Assembly: GCA_951802425.1 (NCBI GenBank)
Contig: OX637795.1
Coordinates: forward strand, 1,302,001-1,366,000
Direction: 5' to 3'
From: Clavaria fumosa
Taxonomy: Eukaryota; Basidiomycota; Agaricomycetes; Agaricales; Clavariaceae
Length of the DNA stretch: 64,000 bases
The notes under the pieces are model-generated. The model ran no database searches. It saw only the letters and a program-made list of their open reading frames with translations, and had not been told where the DNA came from. Positions 33,287-44,303 of this stretch are shown here, piece after piece. The translations under genes and the position numbers were made by a program. Within the stretch, counting starts at the first letter, position 1. Each line of letters opens with the position of its first letter.

Positions 33287-34300
33287 TCTTTGGCAGCACT
33301 TCTGAACGTCATTTCTGGAATGTTTTTATGATGGAGGCAGGCAAATATCTGTAGCAGCAGAAGTGCACTTGAAGCTGCCTGGGCCTCCCCTCTTTTGCTC
33401 CTGACATGTGCCCTGGCTTCTATCTCTGTAACTGACAGTTCCCATGTCCCATAAACTGCTTGCCCATAGTTGGATGCCCCTATAAATGAAGAATTATCCA
33501 ATAACTCTTGATGGTGTCTCTTATACTGTTCAAGGTAATCCCCAAGATCACATAGGCCACTTGCAATGGATGCACCAGCTTGGTCAACAGCTAGAGGCAA
33601 GTAGCATAAAGTGGCCACGATAGAGCATGCTATCTGCCTCAGTTCACCGATAGTATCATTGCAATGGCTCGCTCTCAAAAGGAGAGTGATTGCTTCCTCC
33701 TCCCCCATCTGGTCAACTTCAATTGAGTCCCGAGGATTTACCAGTCCATGCATGACTGGATTCCGGCTGGTGATGAGTATGTTGCCTCGGTTGTTTGTAG
33801 GCATACATTTCTCAAAAATACGAGGGTCACTCGCATTATCATAAACAAGCAGCCACTCCTGTCTCATCCAGGATATCCATGAGAGAACTGAGCGCACAGA
33901 GCTCTCAACTCCAGATGCTTGGGCAGCATGATCATGAGCAATATCTTTGATAGACTGCTCAATGGTCTCAGGGCTGGTTGCATCAATCCAGAAGACTCGC
34001 CAAAACCTGTTCAGAGTGGTAAATGAGCAAGCAATGTAGTACGATGCCAGTCAACGCACAACTTTGGATTTTCCTCAATAAACTTCAGACAGATCTGAGT
34101 CTTGCCAACACCTCCCATTCCATAGAGGAGAAAGAGCCGTCTAGGAGGAAGTTGTCCCTCACGCGGGCCAAAATGACTTTTGAGTTTCTCGAGGTAGGAC
34201 CCCTGCCCTGTGAAAATTGGGCTGGGAGAGGGCATCCCTTTGAATGTGACTTGTGACTGGAACTGTGCAGAAGAGGGAGAATCAAGCAGGGCTGCATTGG

Positions 34301-34726
34301 CAAGTCAAACCAGTCAAGTAAAAAGTAAAAAGGTTCACTCATTCAAGCTTACTTGGATGGATGTGGAGTGAACCGATGGTGAGGTTATGGGACCTGACAT
34401 CTCTGGCATCTACAGCAGTTTGTTGGATGTTGGGGGGGGAGTGATAAGCTTCTTACTTAGACTCACATATGGTTGAGTGATCATAAGTCTGTTGCATGAC
34501 CAAGGACACCGGTGGCATGCCAGTCACCTGAATGTCTGCAAGAGATCAGGCTGCGAGTGAGATCAAACGGCCCTGCAACCTCGCAAACCACTCACTTGCT
34601 GTAGCATGATCTTCATTTAGTGAGGGTAGATCCTCACGACTGATACCCTGTGCCATGGGTGAGGGCTGCAGCACGGAATGTTGAAGGCGACGAGCATTCG
34701 AGCTTATCGATGGCTCAGAGCACAAC
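34301..34726. other. Intergenic region between the divergent NLR pseudogene and naa10 5' end
   Basis: No clear gene. A minus-strand open frame at 34546-34758 might include an upstream exon of the NLR, but it shows no recognisable domain. This segment should contain the promoters of the two head-to-head genes. Confidence 0.4.
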
Positions 34727-34814
34727 ATGATGTGTGACATGTTGTGTGACACTGACATTGACTGTTCTGTTCGTCACGGTGGCTGTTCCGTGGACTACAT
34801 CGCTCACCTCCAGC
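34727..34814 (+). pseudogene. naa10: naa10/ard1 5' coding fragment, upstream of the fold-back element
   Basis: The last codons before the fold-back element read VDYIAHLQ. Joined across one copy of the duplication CCTCCAGC they continue as RMQACNQQSLPENYTTK at 38381, the N-terminal acetyl-CoA-fold start of the NatA catalytic subunit. The frame is open back to ATG 34727. The first residues do not look like a normal Naa10 N-terminus, so an intron or decay upstream is likely. Confidence 0.6.
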
Positions 34815-34929
34815 CGGATAAGTCGCATGAGCCCGGCTGTGTAACCTATCACGTAAATAGGGCCAAATGAAAGTACAGCCGGCTGTATTTGACTGTTTTC
34901 CCCACACCATATTGGGCATGTATAGTGTA

Positions 34930-35715
34930 CACCCCACCATATCTTGGGCTCTAATATGGTAGGCTCCACACCATATGGCCATGTATAGTGTATACCTCAC
35001 CATATCTTCAGCTCTAATATGGTAGGCTCCACACCATTTCGACTCAAGGTAGAAATATGGTGGGCTCTACACCATTTTGACTCAAGGTGGAAATATGGTA
35101 GGCTCCACACCATATCAACTCAAGGTAGAAATATGGTGGGCTCTACACCATTTTGACTCAAGGCACAAATATGGTGGGCTCCACACCATATCAACTCAAG
35201 GTGGAAATATGGTGGGCTCTACACCATTTTGACTTAATGGAAATATGGTAGGCTCCACACCATATGACCATGTATAGTGTACACTCCACCATATCTTCAG
35301 CTCTAATGTGGTAGGCTCCACACCATTTTGACTCAAGGTAGAAATATGGTAGGCTCCACACCATTTTGACTCAAGGCACAAATATGGTGGGCTCTACACC
35401 ATATCAACTCAAGGTAGAAATATGGTGGGCTCTACACCATTTTGACTCAAGGTGGAAATATGGTAGGCTCCACACCATATCAACTCAAGGTAGAAATATG
35501 GTGGGCTCTACACCATTTTGACTCAAGGCACAAATATGGTAGGCTCCACACCATATCAACTCAAGGTAGAAATATGGTGGGCTCTACACCATTTTGACTC
35601 AAGGTGGAAATATGGTAGGCTCCACACCATTTTGACTCAAGGCACAAATATGGTGGGCTCTACACCATATCAACTCAGGGTGGAAATATGGTGGGCTCTA
35701 CACCATTTTGACTCA
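34930..35715. repeat. 38-bp satellite array, left arm of FB1
   Basis: Units read, in the right-arm sense, CACCATATTTCCACCTTGAG, then TTGATATGGTGTGGAGCC or the alternate with TCAAAATGG. Each unit holds its own small inverted repeat (ACCATAT / ATATGGT), so the array is hairpins within a hairpin. Confidence 0.9.
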
Positions 35716-36945
35716 ACTTTTTTGCATGGCTTACAAACTAGACAAATTATATATCAAAAAATCGCTAAAATTCAGCAGATTCTGATTCTGGAAACTATAT
35801 GTCTGTACCTCCTTTCGTTCAGCTGCAATTTGAAAAATACACAAAATATATTCATTTGTCCTCAGTTCTGCAGTACCCTGGCTTGAAAATGGATTAGATA
35901 ACTGGAGGACCCACATACTACCTGTGGGTATATGGCAAGGGTGTGGATTAGTTTTAACTACCCACCCACCATCTCAATCCCCTCTCTGGAATACATTAAT
36001 AGGAATCAGGGTATTATTGTCCTGGGAGAGTGACCATTGGTTGGATTGAAAATTCCAGCCATCAGATTACAGCTTATGACATCTAATACAGTCATGCAAA
36101 GGCCCATAATATTTGGTGCAGATCTACAGATTCCCCATGTCTATTTTCCCAAAATTCTCAAAATCTCTCCCCAGATAGCCCCCTTTGTCAAATCACATAT
36201 TCCTGCGGTCAAATAGCTGACAATGTATACATAAAGACATGTGCAAAGTTTGGTGAAGTTAGGAAAAGTTCTCAGGAAGATAGCTCAGAATGTGTCTCTT
36301 GGGGGATACTCTGAAGTGAAGGCAAAGACAAGGCATTACCTTGCCTTACACTCCAAAAGACACATTCTGAGCTATCTTCCTGAGAACTTTTCCTAACTTC
36401 ACCAAACTTTGCACATGTCTTTATGTATACATTGTCAGCTATTTGACCGCAGGAATATGTGATTTGACAAAGGGGGCTATCTGGGGAGAGATTTTGAGAA
36501 TTTTGGGAAAATAGACATGGGGAATCTGTAGATCTGCACCAAATATTATGGGCCTTTGCATGACTGTATTAGATGTCATAAGCTGTAATCTGATGGCTGG
36601 AATTTTCAATCCAACCAATGGTCACTCTCCCAGGACAATAATACCCTGATTCCTATTAATGTATTCCAGAGAGGGGATTGAGATGGTGGGTGGGTAGTTA
36701 AAACTAATCCACACCCTTGCCATATACCCACAGGTAGTATGTGGGTCCTCCAGTTATCTAATCCATTTTCAAGCCAGGGTACTGCAGAACTGAGGACAAA
36801 TGAATATATTTTGTGTATTTTTCAAATTGCAGCTGAACGAAAGGAGGTACAGACATATAGTTTCCAGAATCAGAATCTGCTGAATTTTAGCGATTTTTTG
36901 ATATATAATTTGTCTAGTTTGTAAGCCATGCAAAAAAGTTGAGTC

Positions 36946-38290
36946 AAAATGGTGTAGAGCCCACCATATTTCCACCCTGAGTTGATATGGTGTAGAGCCC
37001 ACCATATTTGTGCCTTGAGTCAAAATGGTGTGGAGCCTACCATATTTCCACCTTGAGTCAAAATGGTGTAGAGCCCACCATATTTCCACCTTGAGTTGAT
37101 ATGGTGTGGAGCCCACCATATTTGTGCCTTGAGTCAAAATGGTGTAGAGCCCACCATATTTCTACCTTGAGTTGATATGGTGTGGAGCCTACCATATTTC
37201 CACCTTGAGTCAAAATGGTGTAGAGCCCACCATATTTCCACCTTGAGTTGATATGGTGTAGAGCCTACCATATTTCCACCTTGAGTCAAAATGGTGTAGA
37301 GCCCACCATATTTCCACCTTGAGTTGATATGGTGTAGAGCCTACCATATTTCCACCTTGAGTCAAAATGGTGTAGAGCCCACCATATTTCTACCTTGAGT
37401 TGAAATGGTGTGGAGCCCACCAAATTTGTGCCTTGAGTCAAAATGGTGTAGAGCCCACCATATTTCTACCTTGAGTTGATATGGTGTGGAGCCTACCATA
37501 TTTCCACCTTGAGTTGATATGGTGTAGAGCCCACCATATTTCTACCTCGAGTCGAAATGGTGTGGAGCCCACCATATTTCCACCTTGAGTTGATATGGTG
37601 TGGAGCCCACCATATTTGTGCCTTGAGTCAAAATGGTGTAGAGCCCACCATATTTCTACCTTGAGTTGATATGGTGTGGAGCCTACCATATTTCCACCTT
37701 GAGTCAAAATGGTGTAGAGCCCACCATATTTCCACCTTGAGTTGATATGGTGTAGAGCCTACCATATTTCCACCTTGAGTCAAAATGGTGTAGAGCCCAC
37801 CATATTTCCACCTTGAGTTGATATGGTGTAGAGCCTACCATATTTCCACCTTGAGTCAAAATGGTGTAGAGCCTACCATATTTCCACCTTGAGTTGATAT
37901 GGTGTAGAGCCCACCATATTTTTACCTTGAGTTGAAATGGTGTGGAGCCTACCATATTAGAGCTGAAGATATGGTGGAGTGTACACTATACATGGTCATA
38001 TGGTGTGGAGCCTACCATATTTCCATTAAGTCAAAATGGTGTAGAGCCCACCATATTTCCACCTTGAGTTGATATGGTGTAGAGCCCACCATATTTGTGC
38101 CTTGAGTCAAAATGGTGTGAGCCTACCATATTTCCACCTTTGAGTTGATATGGTGTGGAGCCTACCATATTAGAGCTGAAGATATGGTGAGGTATACACT
38201 ATACATGGCCATATGGTGTGGAGCCTACCATATTAGAGCCCAAGATATGGTGGGGTGTACACTATACATGCCCAATATGGTGTGGGGAAA
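36946..38290. repeat. 38-bp satellite array, right arm of FB1
   Basis: The inverted counterpart of 34930-35715 but about 560 bp longer. Units of the TTGATATGG and TCAAAATGG types alternate. Open frames of 83-122 codons here are repeat translations, not genes. Confidence 0.9.
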
Positions 38291-38372
38291 ACAGTCAAAT
38301 ACAGCCGGCTGTACTTTCATTTGGCCCTATTTACGTGATAGGTTACACAGCCGGGCTCGTGCGACCTACCCC

Positions 38373-39137
38373 CCTCCAGCGCATGCAGGCCTGCAACCAG
38401 CAGAGCCTGCCCGAGAACTATACCACGAAGTGCGTCGCCCTCCTCCTTCACCCGGCCGCCGCCCCGCTTCGCACTGACTCGCTGCGCGCGGGCCCCGCGC
38501 GCTCACCTGGCCGCCGCTCACCTACGTCGCCGAGGACCAGAAGGGCCGTATCGTCGGCTACGTGCTCACGAAGTTGTGCATGCGCCGCCCCCGTTCTCGT
38601 TCGCCCGCCCCGACCCCTCCACCGTGTCTGCGTGCGCTGACCGGGGAGGAAGAGTCCGCGCAGGAGGCGCCGCACGGGCACGTCACCTCTGTCGCCGTCC
38701 TGCGTACCGGCGCCTCGGTCTCGCGGAGAAGCTCTTGCTGCAGCGCCGTGTATGGCACCCTCCCCCCCGTTCACGCTTCCGCTAATCGTGTTCGTGACGC
38801 CCCTGCCACAGAGGAGGTCATGGCGGCCGTCTACGGCTGCTCGTGCGCGTCTCGAACCGCTGCGCTCTACCGCGACACGCTGGGGTTTGCCGTGCAGGGC
38901 GTCGAGAAGAAGTACCACCCGCGTGCGCGGCTGACCGATTTATTTATTGATGGCACAGACGCCGATGGCGAGGAAGCGTATGCGATGAGGCTGGCGTTAA
39001 CAGGCACCACCATAGAGACGTGGTGGTATCCCGTATCATTGGCTACTGCTTTACGAGATCATGGCTACGCGCATCCACATCTGCCCCGTCCTGCGTCTCT
39101 GCCGGGGCGTCCCCGGCTGCCTGATTCCTTGTCATAG
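38373..39137 (+). pseudogene. naa10: N-alpha-acetyltransferase 10 (NatA catalytic subunit), main coding part, damaged
   Basis: Recognisable blocks in order are MQACNQQSLPENYTTK (38384 on), LTWPPLTYVAEDQKGRIVGY and VLTK (38502-38573), APHGHVTSVAVLR, YRRLGLAEKLLLQ (38705-38743), MAAVYG, ALYRDTLGFAVQGVEKKY and DGEEAYAMRLAL. This is the GNAT-fold enzyme that acetylates nascent protein N-termini at the ribosome with Naa15. Introns are visible, the clearest at 38748-38811 (GT...CACAG). The fold-back element separates the first codons. About four bases are missing between VLR and YRRLG (near 38703), which shifts the frame, and the residues normally between VYG and ALYRDTLG (around HVRKSN) are lost. 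It is therefore probably a pseudogene and a functional copy should exist elsewhere. Confidence 0.85.
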
Positions 39138-40360
39138 CTTGCGCACCCGACTCTTCGTATGGGCCACGCGGTCTCAAGGCCCAGCCGGTAGTACCCGTTG
39201 GTGGTGGCGGCGCCGAACATGCCCGTGTGCGCCCAAATCTCGTCCGACGCAAGCGTGTTAGACGCCGGCACGAAGCGCGCGGAAAAGGGGGACCCGTGCG
39301 GCGGGAGCAGCACGGAGGTCCGTTCGGTGCGCTGCCGCGGAAGATAGACGTGTAGAGACTAGTGGAGCAGCGGCTCATCTTGCGCGTATTTCCTACACAC
39401 CTTGTACACACTTTCTGAATACGACGCCACACCCCTTCTTGACGCCGACGCGCCGCCTTAGCGACGTCTCGTCCCACAGATGGCCGACGTCCTTGAAGTG
39501 GTCTGTGATCCAGCCGTATCCCGACGTGAGGTCCGCGTGTTTCTGGTAGGTCGGCGGTGCTCGCGAGGAGGCGCCGCCAACGGCGAGCGCAGCCGCGCCC
39601 CAGCCTCGGGACGGCGACGGCGACGGCGTGGACGTGGGCGCGTCCCCGACCCAAAAACGCGCCCAACACCACCGCGGGTTAGAGGGAGGGCCATGCACCG
39701 GGGTGTCAAACGCGATGCATGCGACGACCTTGGGCCAGAGGGGGGCGTCCCGGCCCGGACGCGAGCTGGCGAATCCGAGGAGGGCGTCGGCGGCGAGCAG
39801 GCCGCCCATGCTGCGGTGGGCGGACGGCGGGTCGGTGAGAAAAGGTGCGACCTTCGCGAGGGGGGGAGGGGGGATGGGTATGCAATGCATGTTGTGCTTA
39901 CCTGTGTCCACAAAGGACGACGACATGGGCCTTACCCGCGCCACCGCCCTCGCCTTGCGCGACCTCCGGGTTGATGACCCATGTCGTGAGCCAGTCCGAA
40001 AACCGGGCAATGGCCTCTGTCTACATTAAACCTCAGTTAAACCCCCTTCACTGCCCGAAAGGCTGCGTGGACACCGTCGCGCGGCTCCAGACGGCGCTGA
40101 GTGACGTACAAATGTGAGTCTTCAGCACGAGACAGTGTGCAGCCAGAGTCTAGGAGAGAGTGTACGCCTCATACGCAGGGAAGACGTGGTGTCGAGGCTT
40201 TTGAATCTGCGCGACACGAGTCAGCGCGGTTTCGAACGGCTTGCTCGGCTGTCCTGCGATCGCGCACCCAGCCGTGGATGAAGACGACGATGAGCAGACT
40301 TGTTGATGGGTGGTTGGGATAGAAGTTGATTCTGTAATCAGTATCGAGTCGCATTGCAAG
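39060..40360 (-). pseudogene. Alpha/beta hydrolase (lipase-like, GHSMG) gene, probably damaged
   Basis: From the 5' side: LLIVVFIHGW (oxyanion-side HG motif, near 40290), VFPAYE (near 40160), IARFSDWLTTWVINPEVAQG, and VVVLCGHS, with a 91-bp intron (39901-39811) splitting the nucleophile elbow GHSMG. Then MGGLLAADALLGFASSRPG, LWPKVVACIAFDTPVHG, GYGWITDHFKDVGHLWDE and, after a further intron near 39410-39365, FVPASNTLASDEIWAHTGMF to GYYRLGLETAWPIRR. I recognise this as the DUF676-like hydrolase common in basidiomycetes. The serine in GHSMG is the expected nucleophile. The reading frame changes between FIHGW and FETALTR, so the 5' part is damaged or contains an unresolved intron. It converges with naa10. 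Confidence 0.75.
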
Positions 40361-42140
40361 ACCTCTCCGCTGGGTCCAACTACTTCAACGGATGGAGGCC
40401 TTCCTCACGCGGTTGACAGTGCCTCGACTGTTCGATTGAGGGGGATGGGAGGGCGGCGGATATCGGTAACGGAGAATATCTGAGGCAACGGGCTGTTGTA
40501 CGAGAAACGCCACTAACGCATGAGTTCGTGCCATTGAAATGCTCGGCGATGGGGGGAATGTGGGGTATTGGAAACTTGGGAACAAATACAGGTGCGTCGA
40601 TGGCCTGCGCTGTCAGATGGCTGGAGAGTTTGGGGCGAGTGCTGCTCGTGATGAATTTGAAGGCGGGCGAGTAAGGCGATTGACGCACAGAGAAACTCGT
40701 AGGCCATTCACCAGTCTTTCCCCACACCCCGTGCGACCTCACACCATACCAGGCATCGGCGGTCTGCCCCCTTCGCCCGCTGCATCTGCTGCGCGGATTC
40801 TGCAATCGAACGACCAGCACGAGGACACCAGGGGCGCTGAACACTCGTCGCTTCTTCAAATGCGTGGGTAAGCCCAGAAAAACTAGCTCCTATGCACGCT
40901 TTTTCCATCGCTCCCCGCCGCCCTTCCTGGCGGTGCCTCCGGCGACGATGCCCTCAAGTCCCAAAATAACTGGAAGGCAATACGAACACCACGCGTCGGC
41001 AGCCCTCCCCAACGAGGACTACAACCGACCTGGGGCGCCTCTACCTCCGCCGCTGCGGCAGCGGATCGCTGGACTCCGAAGCCGACTCCGCAGGCCGGCC
41101 GACGACGGCGGACCCTTCCCATGCCGTCCCGCGACTGCTCCCAGCTGTCGGCCGCGCGCTACGGGGAGTTCGAGATCCAGTGCGCAAGACGTCCGCGTCG
41201 TGCTGGCGGCAACCCCTCCCGTGTGGCGCCCGGGCTGTCTTCTGGGCGGAACCCGCGGGGGGGGGGGGCGTGTTCTGCCCGACGGACCGCCCGACCCGCA
41301 CACGTCAGCCACGGCTGGTCTGGACGGCCCGCGTTTTGGCGGCCCTCCCCGTGCCAGGCTCGACGCCTGCACCGACGCGCGACGCGCCACCGGCGCCGAC
41401 CGCGCGCATGAGCCCCGAGCCGCGGGCGGCGCGCGCCTTTGCAGCGCGAGGCAAACACGTCTATGCTGAGCGCGTCACTGGGCGGGTACGCACGCACCGC
41501 ACCGGACCCTGCAGCCCGGGGAAGGCAGCCCTTGTTCGAGCGGCCCCCTCCAGCGGGGCACACCACCACTCCTTGGAATCCAGCAGCGCCATCCTGCGAA
41601 CGGGGTCACCTTCCCGAGCACATCACACGGCCTTTCCACGAGCGGGCTGCTCTCTCTTGACGACGGTGACGGCCCCCGAGCAAAGCCCGCACCCGTCGCG
41701 CACCCGTCGCACCCGTCGCACCGCCTCTCCCCCCTCCGCCCCCGTTTTCGTGCCGTCCCGCCCTGCAACGCCAGTGGGCTGGCTGCTCCACCACCACCAC
41801 CACCGCCACCGCCCCACACCCGTTCTACTCGCCCAAGACGCCCGCACACACATTTTTGGTTCGGCGCGGTCCCGACGCCGCCATTGACCCCCCCCCCCGC
41901 CGTGGGTGGCCGATGAGTACAGCCCCATATATACGATCGCGCGGCCGCCCCTGCCGCGGGTATGGGGATACGCGTAGCCCAGGCCCAAGCACCGGCCGTA
42001 TTTGTTCCCTTTCGGACAGACGCGCGAGACGCCGCTGAATCCCGCGAGCCGCCGCGCCCTTCATCCCCCGCGGTCTTCTCGGGACCGGGAAGAGCCCCCG
42101 ATCTATACGTGTTTTCGGACATGATCTCGCGTCAGTTCTA
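40361..42140. other. GC-rich island without a confident gene
   Basis: This stretch is strongly GC-rich, in contrast to the surrounding elements, and has long overlapping frames on both strands, as high GC always gives. The plus-strand frame 40864-41469 (MGKPRKTSSYARFFHRSPPP...) and 41180-41887 are the longest, but I recognise no domain. It is likely degraded host sequence. Poly-C/G runs occur at 41259-41269 and near 41888-41899. Confidence 0.4.
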
Positions 42141-43049
42141 GCACGTTTTTTTTGGTTTTTTTTTTTTTTGGTTTTGGCAAGGGTGTCTCGATGCAATTTT
42201 GCACCATGTTCTGTAGATGGTCATGCACTCCCTCAAGTTGCCTTAAGGCGCCTAGCTCTGCCAACTGACACGCGCCCGATAAGTCGTAAGCGACCCTGCG
42301 GAGCCCCATGTATACTCCTGCTAACAAGTTAGCAGGTCTTGCAAACGGACTCTGCATTTCACTGTTTTGAGGATGTTGTGTGATCGTGTGAACTTCCTCT
42401 TACACTACTGCGCTCTTAGTCTCGTGAACGTTTCTGCTTGGAGAGACCTGGTCCTTCTCATACCCGCTTGCTTGAACAGTAAGCCATACCGCAAAGGTGT
42501 TCAGATAACAGTCGCGGGGATCGACGTTCCGTTTCTGGGTTCGTGGTCTATTATTCCGCTGAGAATACTTCGGGTTCCTGTGGTCTGTGCAGCAGCAGAC
42601 ACCTCTGTACGCGGCACGAGCAGGTCACTAAATCAGATCATGCAAGGTCGTACTGTACCGGTCGTTGTAGCAGAGCCCTACCCTCTACCCTTCCCTCGTC
42701 CACGGGATCCTCCACTCTCTTCGCCTCTCTCGTCGCCTCTCTTTTCCAACCCCTTTGCAACTCGTTGGTGCGTGAGCGGTACGGTTGGAAACTGCAGAAA
42801 TATGAACCCCCATGCTTTTTGTTCCCTCCATCTCACCGCCACTCTGAGGCTCTGAGGCCGAACAGCGCCTTGGCGGGCGGTAGTAAAGCACGACTTGACT
42901 TTTGGTAAACCCAGTCCAGGGAGAAAACGTATTAGCGCCAGGGATACAGGCGGCGAGAGAGGAGTGGGTTGAAACGTCAGGGCAACAGCAAATTCACTGC
43001 ATGGTGAAGGACGAAACAGGCGTCACTTCTTATCGATACTGAGCCCCAA
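42141..43049. other. No recognisable gene
   Basis: T-rich runs occur near 42148-42172. A plus-strand open frame at 42367-42855 (162 codons) has no domain I recognise and a low-complexity Pro/Ser end; I do not call it a gene. Confidence 0.4.
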
Positions 43050-43730
43050 ACACTGCTCAGCTTGTCTGTACCAACGCATGGGTTCTTCATTTCCGAACTT
43101 ATCGCCACACATACAAATGTGATGTCATTCTCCAGAGAGGCGATGAAGTTCTTGCCTTTCCGTGATTGGGACATCGGAAAACAGCTGGCGGAGGAACGGT
43201 TAAATTTTTTCGATAGTCAGGTGTAGGGGCAAAGATGGGTCCAATCGTGATCTCACAAGGAGGTGCCAAGAAGTCATGCCCAAGTATGTGGCGAACATCC
43301 ATGCTTCGGAATACGAAATAGAAATTCATGCGATCACCTAATCTCCCGGTGTTTGCCAGCTTCGTCACCCCCATACACATGAATGACATACCCCTTTCAA
43401 GCTGCGGCACGACATGCAACTAACTGGCTGCAGGGAAGTCGAAACCCCGAAATCCTTCAATCCCCAAATGCTGAGTAGTAATTGGGGGGGGGGGGGGGGG
43501 GGGGGGAATGGTCTCTGTTTAAGAGGTGCCGGTGTTCGTCGTATGTTCGGCAGTTGTGAAATGTATGGTGGTCTCCGCAGAGGCATTTTGGTTTGTATGG
43601 GATGTTCATGCGAGCGTAATAGGGAGGGTTGTAACCACCCTTGCGACACGAGCTTGGAGCGTTTCTCTGCGTGGTAGGAACGTGACGAGTTGGAAAGGAA
43701 CTAGAACTAGTTTGAAACTGAGGTAGCATA
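43050..43730 (-). pseudogene. LINE ORF2 C-terminal fragment
   Basis: The minus strand encodes GYNPPYYARMNIPYKPKCLC then GDHHTFHNCRTYDEHRHLLN. This closely resembles the C-terminus of the LINE at the right end of the window (GYNPPYYA, stop, MNIPHEPECSCGD). The CxCGD-x4-H-x2-C pattern is the zinc-knuckle-like end of such ORF2 proteins. A run of 23 G at 43484-43506 follows and scrambles the frame. The rest to about 43050 is untranslated or unrelated. Confidence 0.65.
43484..43506. repeat. Mononucleotide run of 23 G
   Basis: An uninterrupted G23 lies in the LINE tail. Such tracts are slippage-prone and may be miscounted in assembly. Confidence 0.95.
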
Positions 43731-44027
43731 CAGTATACCGATATTCGGATGATTCGCCACCGCTACTGGACACACGGTGGTGAGGTTTCAAGGAAATATA
43801 CAACTCCTTTCTCTTACAGTCTGGTGCATCCAAATGTAGAAGGGCAACGGCCATTTACTTTCACTTTCGCATATAAAGAGACAGTCCCAGAGAGAGAGAT
43901 ACAACCCCCACCCCACACATACACACATAGAGGCAACAAAGATAATAAAATGGGTAAAGATAGGGTGCGTCGTTTTTTTTTTTCATCGGTCTTACTGTAA
44001 TACATACTGATATCCATTTTTGGAAAG

Positions 44028-44303
44028 GGCAACAAGCCCCAGTCTACGATTGAGGATATACAAGCTCAAGTAGAGATGATTGAACCATATGTAACTGCGG
44101 CCTCACCTCACGACCCCGAATTGAAGAAGGAGTGGGAGGCATGGAAGCGTGAACTGGAGAAGCGTGCAAAGGAGCTAGGCGATGAGATCGATGCCAGTGA
44201 GGAGCGAAAGGTTGATCAGGACGGCGATGCAATTATGCAAAATGATGAGCAGCAAGATGAAGTAGATGAGCTTGAGGATATGATGTCAAGTACAACCATC
44301 TGA
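44028..44303 (+). CDS. Hypothetical protein, C-terminal exon
   Basis: An acceptor-like AAAG precedes GGC at 44028, and the frame runs to a stop at 44301-44303: GNKPQSTIEDIQAQVEMIEP, then LKKEWEAWKRELEKRAKELG and a Glu/Asp-rich end (DEQQDEVDELEDMM). It looks like a short host exon with an amphipathic helix. Upstream exons are not evident, because 43730-44020 contains only short frames. I do not recognise the family. Confidence 0.4.
   Translation, partial: GNKPQSTIEDIQAQVEMIEPYVTAASPHDPELKKEWEAWKRELEKRAKELGDEIDASEERKVDQDGDAIMQNDEQQDEVDELEDMMSSTTI

Larger units (their letters stand above)
30118..34300 (-). pseudogene. NB-ARC / TPR NLR-like protein, inactivated
   Basis: The minus strand gives GMPSPSPIFTGQGSYLEKL, the P-loop GMGGVGKTQICLKF, a 56-bp intron (34062-34007, GT...AG) and FWRVFWIDATSPETIEQSI. 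Walker B (EWLLVYDNA), NILITSRNP, LPLAVDQAGA and a winged-helix segment ending SMHPLVH follow. Then come about 19 TPR units of 42 residues and an acidic tail with EMWYDATEEL and EIWYDAREEL. Fungal NLRs of this plan act in non-self recognition and cell death. Lesions are a 37-bp tandem duplication (33213-33286) that shifts the frame, TAG at 33030-33032 in place of the usual Trp after HL, TAA at 31479-31481, and a 1-bp loss near 31246. An acceptor-like CAG before FQSQVTFKG implies an upstream exon; no N-terminal effector domain was identified. Confidence 0.9.
34815..38372. mobile_element. Giant fold-back element FB1 (3.6-kb palindrome)
   Basis: The outermost ends match as inverted repeats at 23 of 27 positions, with GAGCCCGGCTGTG common to both. 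They are flanked by the 8-bp duplication CCTCCAGC (34807-34814 and 38373-38380). Each arm consists of a tip, an array of 38-bp tandem units, and a unique core of about 580 bp (left 35716-36296, right 36358-36945). The cores face each other across a spacer of about 60 bp. The core arms look identical by eye: the same 122- and 61-codon frames appear mirrored on both sides. There is no transposase gene. The right arm is about 530 bp longer, from extra satellite units. The transcript of either strand would form a very long hairpin. Confidence 0.9.

Noticed and set aside
35518..37137. Mirrored 122- and 61-codon open frames as small genes
   Set aside because: They translate the two identical palindrome arms and the satellite, show no domain and simply mirror each other.
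34930..38290. Regular 38-bp repeats resembling a CRISPR array
   Set aside because: The repeats are contiguous without unique spacers, contain sub-types, and form the arms of a palindrome in a eukaryotic genome.
41180..41887. Long open frames in the GC-rich island
   Set aside because: High GC gives long frames on both strands with no recognisable domain; I list the region only as unassigned.
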